Part shown: positions 59,122-64,000 of the stretch, piece by piece
Position numbering within the stretch: the stretch's first letter is position 1
How the letters are laid out: each line of letters begins with the position of its first letter
Source of the DNA: Planctomycetota bacterium
GTDB lineage: Bacteria > Planctomycetota > UBA8742 > UBA2392
Length of the DNA: 64,000 bases
Direction of reading: 5' to 3'
Assembly (NCBI GenBank): GCA_003576915.1
Contig: QEVF01000003.1
Location: forward strand, 1 to 64,000
Notes under the pieces: model-generated
The model's input: only the letters and a program-made list of their open reading frames with translations
Databases searched by the model: none
Told to the model about the DNA's origin: nothing
Translations under genes and position numbers: made by a program

Positions 59122-61236
59122 TTACATGCGACGTCCGATGGGGCCGCGTTCGGCCATGATCTTCTCTTTCACGTGGTTCGGCGTTCTCTCGTAGCGGTAG
59201 GGCTCCATCGAGTAGTTCGCGCGACCCTGGCTCAGGCCACGGATGGCCTGCACGTAGCCGAACATCTCGGACAGCGGAGCGACGGCCTGGATGATGCGGA
59301 TGTCCGCGTCCTGCTCCATGCCCTCAATGCGGGCGCGCCGCGAATTCAGGTCGCCCACGATGGGGCCCACGAATTCCTCGGGCACGCGCACTTCCACCTT
59401 CATCATCGGCTCGAGGATGTCCGTGCCCACCTCCTCCAGCAGGGTGCGGAAGGCAATGCGCGCGGCATCGATGTAGGCGAAGTCCTTGCTGTCAACGTCG
59501 TGGTAGCTGCCGTCGTAGACGCTGGCCTTGAAACCGAACACGGGATAATTGGCGTTGCCGCCCGAGGCCGCCGTGTTGCGCACGCCTTCCTCGATGTTCT
59601 TGATGAACTGGCGCGGAATGCTGCCGCCGACGGTCTCATCCTCGAATTCGACCTTGTCCCACTGGTCTTCGGGCAGGGGTTCCCAGCGGATCTTGCAATG
59701 ACCGTAGGAGCCCGCGCCGCCGGTCTGCTTCTTGTGCAGACCTTCGGTTTCGGTGGGCTTGCGCAGGGACGGAATCTCGCGGTAGGCCACGCGGGGCTGA
59801 CCCACCACGGCCTCGACGCGGAACTCGTTGAGAATGCGGGAACGGATGATGTCGAGGTGCAGCTCACCCATGCCCGAGATCACCGTCTGCTGGGTTTCGG
59901 GGTCAAGGCGCACCTTGAACGTCGGGTCGTCCTTCATCATCTTCTGAAGGGCGTAGCTGAGCTTCTCGCGGTCCGCGTTGGTCTTGGGCTCGATGGACAT
60001 CGAGATCACCGTCTGCGGGAACGAGATGGCGCCCAGAATCAGCGGCCTTTCTTCGTTGCACAGGGTGTCGCCCGTCGCGCTCTGCGCCAGGCCCACGGCC
60101 GCGACGATGTCGCCAGCAACGGCCTCGGCCATGGGCTCGCGGTCGATGGCGAACATGCGCCACAGGCGCGTGATGCGCTCGCGCTTCTTGAGGCGGGCGT
60201 TGTACACGCTGTCGCCCTGCTTGAGCGTGCCCGAGTAAATGCGCAGGTAGGTCAGGTCGCCGTGCTGCTCGGTCACAGTTTTGAAGGCCATGATGGCCAG
60301 GGGTCCGGCCGGATCGCAGGGCAGGGTGTACTTCTTCTCCTGGTCCTTCATGTCCGTCGCTTCCGAGGGCGGAAGGTCAAACGGGCTGGGCAGATAATAC
60401 AGCACCGCGTTGAGCATCTCCTGGATGCCCTTGTAGCGGTAGGCGCTGCCGCACACGACGGGCACGAGCTTGAAGCTCAGGGTGCCCTTGCGCAGGGCAA
60501 GGCGGATCATCTCGTTGGTGACCTGGTCGGTCTTGTCCTCGATGACCAGTTCAGCGATGGCGTCGTCCACGTCGGCGCACTTCTCGATCATGGAGATGCG
60601 CGCGATCTTGGCGTCCTCCAGGAGCTTCTCGGGGATCGGGTGGTAAACGACGTCCTTGCCGCTCTCGCCCTCGAAGGTCACGGCGCGCATTTCAATCAGG
60701 TCAATGACGCCCTTGTGCTCGACTTCCTCACCCAGGGGAAGCTGGATCGGCACGGGGTTGGTGCCGAGACGACGCACCATGGAGTCGACGCTCTTCTTGA
60801 ACGAGGCGCCGATCTTGTCCATCTTGTTGATGAAGGCGATGCGCGGCACGCGGTACTTGTTGGCCTGGCGCCACACTGTTTCGCTCTGGGCCTCAACACC
60901 TTCCTTGCCGTCAAACACCACCACGGCGCCGTCCAGCACGCGCAGGGAGCGCTCGACCTCGGCCGTGAAGTCCACGTGCCCGGGGGTGTCGATCAGATTG
61001 ATCATATGTTTGATCTTCGAGATCGGATGATCCCAGAAGGTCGTCACGGCGGCGCTCACAATGGTGATGCCGCGTTCGCGTTCTTCTTTCAGGTAGTCGG
61101 TGACCGTGGTGCCGTCGTCGATGTCGCCGGGCTTGTGCACCATGCCGGTGTAAAACAGCACGCGTTCCGTCGTGGTGGTTTTGCCCGCGTCGATGTGCGC
61201 GCAGATGCCGATATTTCTGAGGTACTTGAAGTCCAT
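59122..61236 (-). CDS. fusA: Elongation factor G, spd/mtEFG2-like lineage
   Basis: This 704-residue translocation GTPase has G1 AHIDAGKT, G3 DTPGHVDF, G4 NKMD, and domains II-V. The switch I/G2 region reads DIDDGTTVTDYLKEERERGI, with TVTDY where ordinary bacterial EF-G has A(A)TMDWM. This form is typical of the spirochaete/planctomycete/delta EF-G branch and of mitochondrial EFG2. GGAG precedes ATG 61236. tuf, normally next, is absent. Confidence 0.97.
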   Translation of the reverse strand: MDFKYLRNIGICAHIDAGKTTTTERVLFYTGMVHKPGDIDDGTTVTDYLKEERERGITIVSAAVTTFWDHPISKIKHMINLIDTPGHVDFTAEVERSLRVLDGAVVVFDGKEGVEAQSETVWRQANKYRVPRIAFINKMDKIGASFKKSVDSMVRRLGTNPVPIQLPLGEEVEHKGVIDLIEMRAVTFEGESGKDVVYHPIPEKLLEDAKIARISMIEKCADVDDAIAELVIEDKTDQVTNEMIRLALRKGTLSFKLVPVVCGSAYRYKGIQEMLNAVLYYLPSPFDLPPSEATDMKDQEKKYTLPCDPAGPLAIMAFKTVTEQHGDLTYLRIYSGTLKQGDSVYNARLKKRERITRLWRMFAIDREPMAEAVAGDIVAAVGLAQSATGDTLCNEERPLILGAISFPQTVISMSIEPKTNADREKLSYALQKMMKDDPTFKVRLDPETQQTVISGMGELHLDIIRSRILNEFRVEAVVGQPRVAYREIPSLRKPTETEGLHKKQTGGAGSYGHCKIRWEPLPEDQWDKVEFEDETVGGSIPRQFIKNIEEGVRNTAASGGNANYPVFGFKASVYDGSYHDVDSKDFAYIDAARIAFRTLLEEVGTDILEPMMKVEVRVPEEFVGPIVGDLNSRRARIEGMEQDADIRIIQAVAPLSEMFGYVQAIRGLSQGRANYSMEPYRYERTPNHVKEKIMAERGPIGRRM

Positions 61237-61486
61237 GATGCTTCTCCGGCGCTCGCTTGCGTGTGGCTGTGTCCGTTCCTGCCCGGCCAATAAAAATGCC
61301 GGCTCACCGAAATCAGGCGGCCGGCGTAAACACCCCCTGTGGGTGCTTGCGTCGCGCCTGAAACTTGCCCGCCTTCTGCTGCTGTGCGATCGCGCGGGGC
61401 GTCGCGGGCAGTATTCCAAGGCTCCCCGCCCATTCTCCGGGCGGGCTTTATGGCGTTTCCCCGTGGCTTTTGGCTCGGGGCGCAAA

Positions 61487-61514
61487 AGTGTAGCGACACT
61501 TTCCGTTCTGTCAA
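61487..61514 (-). promoter_or_regulatory. Putative fusA promoter
   Basis: On the minus strand a consensus TTGACA (61514-61509) and TACACT (61492-61487) are 16 bases apart. The same layout (TTGACG, 16 bases, TACATT) precedes rpsG. The predicted start is about 245 bases before the fusA ATG. Confidence 0.6.
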
Positions 61515-61545
61515 GCGGCCCTGTTGTGCTGCCGCTGCAAGGCTC

Positions 61546-61583
61546 AAGTCAAGGGGGTCCGGCACCTGCCGGACCCCTGACTT
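61546..61583 (-). terminator. Strong hairpin after rpsG
   Basis: A long stem of about 17 bp with a two-base bulge (61546-61564 with 61567-61583) lies 10 bases after the rpsG stop. It lacks a T-run, so it may end transcription inefficiently, protect the mRNA end, or regulate. Confidence 0.5.
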
Positions 61584-61593
61584 GTTGATACTT

Positions 61594-62067
61594 CTACCAT
61601 GCAAAGTGGGCAAAGGCCTTGTTGGCGTCGGCCATGCGGTGCGTTTCTTCGCGCTTCTTCACCGCCGCGCCTTCACGCTTGTAGGCGTCGCTGAGTTCCT
61701 CGGCCAGGCGCTCATGCATGGGTTTGCCCTTGCGGCCCGTCGCGGCGTTGATCAGCCAGCGGATGGCGAGCGCCTGCTGGCGCTTCTTGGATACTTCCAT
61801 GGGAACCTGGTAGGTGGCGCCGCCCACGCGCTTGCTGCGGACTTCGACGACGGGGCGGCAGTTGTTGAGGGCTTCGTTGAAGACTTCGAGGGGATCTTTG
61901 TCCGGCACGCGTTTCTTGAGCTGTTCGAGCGCGGAGTAAACAATGCGCTGAGCGACGGTTTTCTTGCCTTCCTTCATGATGCAGTTGATGAACTTGCTCA
62001 GCAGCTTGTTCGAGTACACGGGGTCGGCGGTGAGAAAGCGTTCCGTGCTCTTGTAGTTGCGTGGCAT
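61594..62067 (-). CDS. rpsG: Ribosomal protein S7
   Basis: This 157-residue protein has the S7 pattern (DPVYSNKLLSKFINCIMKEG, RPVVEVRSKRVGGATYQVP, end ANKAFAHFAW). It lies between rpsL and fusA but appears to have its own promoter. Confidence 0.98.
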   Translation of the reverse strand: MPRNYKSTERFLTADPVYSNKLLSKFINCIMKEGKKTVAQRIVYSALEQLKKRVPDKDPLEVFNEALNNCRPVVEVRSKRVGGATYQVPMEVSKKRQQALAIRWLINAATGRKGKPMHERLAEELSDAYKREGAAVKKREETHRMADANKAFAHFAW

Positions 62068-62115
62068 GGGCTCTTCGCTCCGGTTTGCTGGACTGGGTTT
62101 CCCAAAGGGCGCGGA

Positions 62116-62143
62116 AATGTAGCAACGCGATTTGGAGCGTCAA
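62116..62143 (-). promoter_or_regulatory. Putative rpsG promoter
   Basis: On the minus strand TTGACG (62143-62138) and TACATT (62121-62116) are 16 bases apart, about 50 bases before the rpsG ATG. It lies after the rpsL terminator. Confidence 0.6.
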
Positions 62144-62254
62144 GCGGGGGGCGAGCAGATGTCGGCAAACTGTTAGCGGACGTTTTTCCACCCGCTTGCG
62201 CGCTCCGCAATCCGTGCTAATGGCGGCCTGTGTCCCGGCCCTTTGCGCCCCCGG

Positions 62255-62286
62255 CAAACAAACTCGCGGCCCGTGAGGGCCGCGAG
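62255..62286 (-). terminator. Rho-independent terminator of rpsL
   Basis: A perfect 10-bp stem (62263-62272 with 62277-62286, loop GTGA) is followed on the minus strand by TTTGTTT. It begins 18 bases after the rpsL stop and separates rpsL from rpsG. Confidence 0.85.
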
Positions 62287-62304
62287 CATGAATTCAGACT
62301 CCGC

Positions 62305-62676
62305 CTACTTGCCGCGCTTGGCGCCGTACTTACTGCGCGACTGCTTGCGGCCTTCCACGCCCTGGCTGTCGAGCGCGCCGCGCACGATGTGGTAACGCAC
62401 GCCGGGAAGGTCGCGTACGCGGCCGCCCCGCACCAGCACAATGTTGTGTTCCTGCAGGTTGTGGCCTTCGCCGGGGATGTAGGCCGTGACTTCGCGCTGG
62501 TTCGAGAGGCGCACACGGGCAATCTTGCGCAGGGCCGAATTCGGCTTCTTGGGCGTTGTCGTCTTGACTTGCAGGCACACGCCGCGCTTGAACTGGTTGG
62601 CATCGAGCGCGGGGCTCTTGCTCTTGGCGCGGGGCAGGCGGCGGGGCTTGCGGCAAAGCTGGTTGATCGTGGGCAT
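62305..62676 (-). CDS. rpsL: Ribosomal protein S12 with Arg at position 88
   Basis: This 123-residue protein matches S12 throughout ([35 protein letters not shown]). Lys43 is kept, but position 88 is Arg ([10 protein letters not shown]; codon CGC) where E. coli has Lys. The methylthiolation site Asp89 is present. AAGGA precedes the ATG. Arg88 is a known streptomycin-resistance change in other species. Confidence 0.98.
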   Translation of the reverse strand: MPTINQLCRKPRRLPRAKSKSPALDANQFKRGVCLQVKTTTPKKPNSALRKIARVRLSNQREVTAYIPGEGHNLQEHNIVLVRGGRVRDLPGVRYHIVRGALDSQGVEGRKQSRSKYGAKRGK

Positions 62677-62718
62677 GTGTTCCGGAGTCCTTGTTTATTG
62701 CTTGTGCAAAGGGCCAAG

Positions 62719-62745
62719 AGAATACTAACCGTCGCCCAATTGCAA
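62719..62745 (-). promoter_or_regulatory. Possible rpsL promoter
   Basis: On the minus strand TTGCAA (62745-62740) and TATTCT (62724-62719) are 15 bases apart, about 40 bases before the rpsL ATG. Both elements are 4-of-6 or better matches, but the spacing is short and the -35 lies in the end of the upstream gene. Confidence 0.25.
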
Positions 62746-63891
62746 CAGGGCGGACTGCACTTTTTCCAGCAGGCTTGCCAGCTCGGCCTGGGAGGAATCC
62801 CCCGATTCAGGGTCCATCACGCCCTCCAGAATCTGGCGCGCGGCTTCCAGCGACTCCCTGCGTCTGGAGGTGGTGCCCTGCCGGGCGTGATGGGCGGCCA
62901 GCGCGTAGCACGCCAGCAGCCTCGCGTAACTCACGTTGTCCAGCGCCGAGGATTCCAGCGTGGGCAGCCTGCCCCAGGTTCCATCACGGAGGCAGTCGCC
63001 CCAGCGGGCGGCCTCCGGCCAGCGTTCCTGGCGGAAGTGGTGGGCCACCGCAGCCGCAATGATGGTGTTGCGCAGCCAGGCATTGCCGGTCTTCACGGAC
63101 GCCGCATAGGCCTCATCCAGGTATTCCAGGGCGGTCTGGCCGCTGTCAGCACGGAAGCACAGAAGTGCGGAATCCAGCGCCATCAGCGCCAGGCCTGTCG
63201 GGTCATCAACTTCGCGGGCGCGGCTGTAACCCAGGCGGGCAAAGCGCAGGGCACGCTGAAACATTTCGGCCTTGATGAAGGCGCGAAGGGCAAAGCGCGC
63301 GGCTTCCACATAGCGGGCGTGGGCCTGGGCCATTTCGTAGTGACCCAGGGCCGAAAGCAGGTCCGCCTCGGCCTGATCTGGATTTTCGGCGCCGAGGCTG
63401 CACACGCAGCGGGCCATGGCGGCGTCGGCCAGGAGGCGCGCGTCCTGGGCGCAGGCCTGCTCTACGGACACGATCAGGGCCTGGGCGCGCTCGGGATCCC
63501 GCTCGGGGCCCGGCCCGCCCCAGCACTCGGCGATTTTCAGGTTGATGTAGTGGCGCTCGCGCAGGGCGGAATCGGGTAGCTTGGACTTTACGCCCGAGAG
63601 CACGACGGCGGCCGCGGCACGCTTGCCTTCGCGCGCATAGGTTTCAGCCAACAGAAAGCGTGCAGCGTGAGAGGACAGCGCATAGTCGGTTTCTGCGGAG
63701 CGGTCCTTCAGCAGTGGTGGCGGACTCTCTTCAGGCTCGGGTTCGCGGGCAGGGGGCTTGGGCGCGGCGGGTTCGGGTCTGGCGGGTTGTTCACCGCTCC
63801 CCGAACCGGCCACATCCAAGCCGCGCTGTGGAGTCTCGGCGGCGCAACCCGTGAGCAGCACGGCAAGGATGATCAGAGCGAGGCGTTTCAT
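62725..63891 (-). CDS. TPR-type lipoprotein
   Basis: This 388-residue protein has a signal peptide with lipobox LLTGC (Cys16). A Pro/Glu-rich linker covers about 30-75, followed by helical repeat pairs (ARFLLAETYAREGKRAAAAV, RALRFARLGYSRAREV). Start MKRLALIILAV at 63891. Its plan (lipobox, disordered linker, helical repeats) resembles the lipoproteins at 38037 and 25153. Function unknown. Confidence 0.78.
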   Translation of the reverse strand: MKRLALIILAVLLTGCAAETPQRGLDVAGSGSGEQPARPEPAAPKPPAREPEPEESPPPLLKDRSAETDYALSSHAARFLLAETYAREGKRAAAAVVLSGVKSKLPDSALRERHYINLKIAECWGGPGPERDPERAQALIVSVEQACAQDARLLADAAMARCVCSLGAENPDQAEADLLSALGHYEMAQAHARYVEAARFALRAFIKAEMFQRALRFARLGYSRAREVDDPTGLALMALDSALLCFRADSGQTALEYLDEAYAASVKTGNAWLRNTIIAAAVAHHFRQERWPEAARWGDCLRDGTWGRLPTLESSALDNVSYARLLACYALAAHHARQGTTSRRRESLEAARQILEGVMDPESGDSSQAELASLLEKVQSALLQLGDG

Positions 63892-63900
63892 CGTGCCCTC

Positions 63901-63935
63901 GAAAACAAAAGGGGCGTGGCCCAAGGCCACACCCC
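63901..63935 (-). terminator. Rho-independent terminator of the gene entering from the right edge
   Basis: An 11-bp stem with one mismatch (63911-63921 with 63925-63935, loop of 3) is followed on the minus strand by TTTTGTTTTC. It lies about 20 bases after the TAG at 63959-63957. Confidence 0.85.
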
Positions 63936-63956
63936 CAGTGTAGCACTGCTGCCGGT

Positions 63957-64000
63957 CTAGCTCGCCGCCGCGCCGGCCGCTTCGCCTTCGGGGGCGGGAG
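63957..64000 (-). CDS. C-terminal end of an unidentified gene with Ala-rich tail (partial)
   Basis: Thirteen full codons before TAG 63957 read PAPEGEAAGAAAS. This Ala/Gly/Glu/Pro tail resembles the tails on ribosomal proteins in this window, and a good terminator follows. Genes for RNA polymerase or ribosomal proteins often lie here, before rpsL, but the fragment is too short to name. Confidence 0.45.
   Translation of the reverse strand, partial: PAPEGEAAGAAAS

Larger units (their letters stand above)
61237..61593 (-). other. fusA leader region (357 bp)
   Basis: This gap between rpsG and fusA holds no gene. It contains the hairpin after rpsG (61546-61583), a promoter (61487-61514), and a leader of about 245 bases. 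That leader has a 7-bp perfect hairpin at about 61428-61448 (CCCGCCC pairing with GGGCGGG) and an AT-rich loop near 61282-61300. Confidence 0.6.

Overview
The window is GC-rich, gene-dense bacterial chromosome with mostly one-way reading on the minus strand. It holds the end of one gene, 70 complete genes and the last codons of another. No rRNA, tRNA, CRISPR array or insertion sequence was seen. Several traits fit a member of the Planctomycetota/PVC group or a related deep lineage: an elongation factor G whose switch I region resembles the spirochaete/planctomycete/delta (mtEFG2-like) branch, a secreted squalene-cyclase-like toroid protein, no L30 gene beside L15, and rpsD and tuf missing from their usual places. 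This placement is inference from gene content only.

Left part (1-10.9 kb): a hopanoid-type sugar epimerase (hpnA), then an 11-gene minus-strand operon in which every junction overlaps. It encodes a group 3b, NAD(P)-linked [NiFe] hydrogenase in the order hydB, a cyclic-nucleotide-binding protein, hydG, hydD, hydA, then a maturation protease and hypA-hypF-hypC-hypD-hypE. HypA lacks its zinc loop and no hypB is present.

Middle part (11-34 kb) is mixed: a methionine synthase without the reactivation domain, a membrane metallophosphoesterase, an orphan MCE protein, nrdR, a TetR regulator with a BoxB/PaaA-like di-iron oxygenase, katG, two paralogous TPR proteins (one with a 120-bp DNA repeat), a lipoprotein, a strongly repetitive secreted Pro/Gly/Cys protein, the toroid protein, a secreted coiled-coil protein, a sigma-54-type two-component system and an outer-membrane barrel protein.

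34.4-39.5 kb is a plus-strand operon with 4-base overlaps: XPB-type helicase, a 65-residue protein, a helicase-associated Helicase_C_3 protein and a TPR lipoprotein.

Right part (39.5-64 kb) is the translation superlocus on the minus strand: rpsL, rpsG, fusA, then S10-spc-alpha genes from rpsJ to rplQ, with secY, adk, map and infA inside, running on into trmD-rplS and a strong terminator. rpsL, rpsG and fusA look like separate transcription units. Many of these proteins carry Lys/Ala/Glu/Pro-rich tails, and adenylate kinase has an 87-residue basic extension plus a well-placed internal start that would yield a normal-length enzyme. Several genes across the window have a -10-like element 6-12 bases before the start codon and no ribosome binding site, which suggests leaderless mRNAs.
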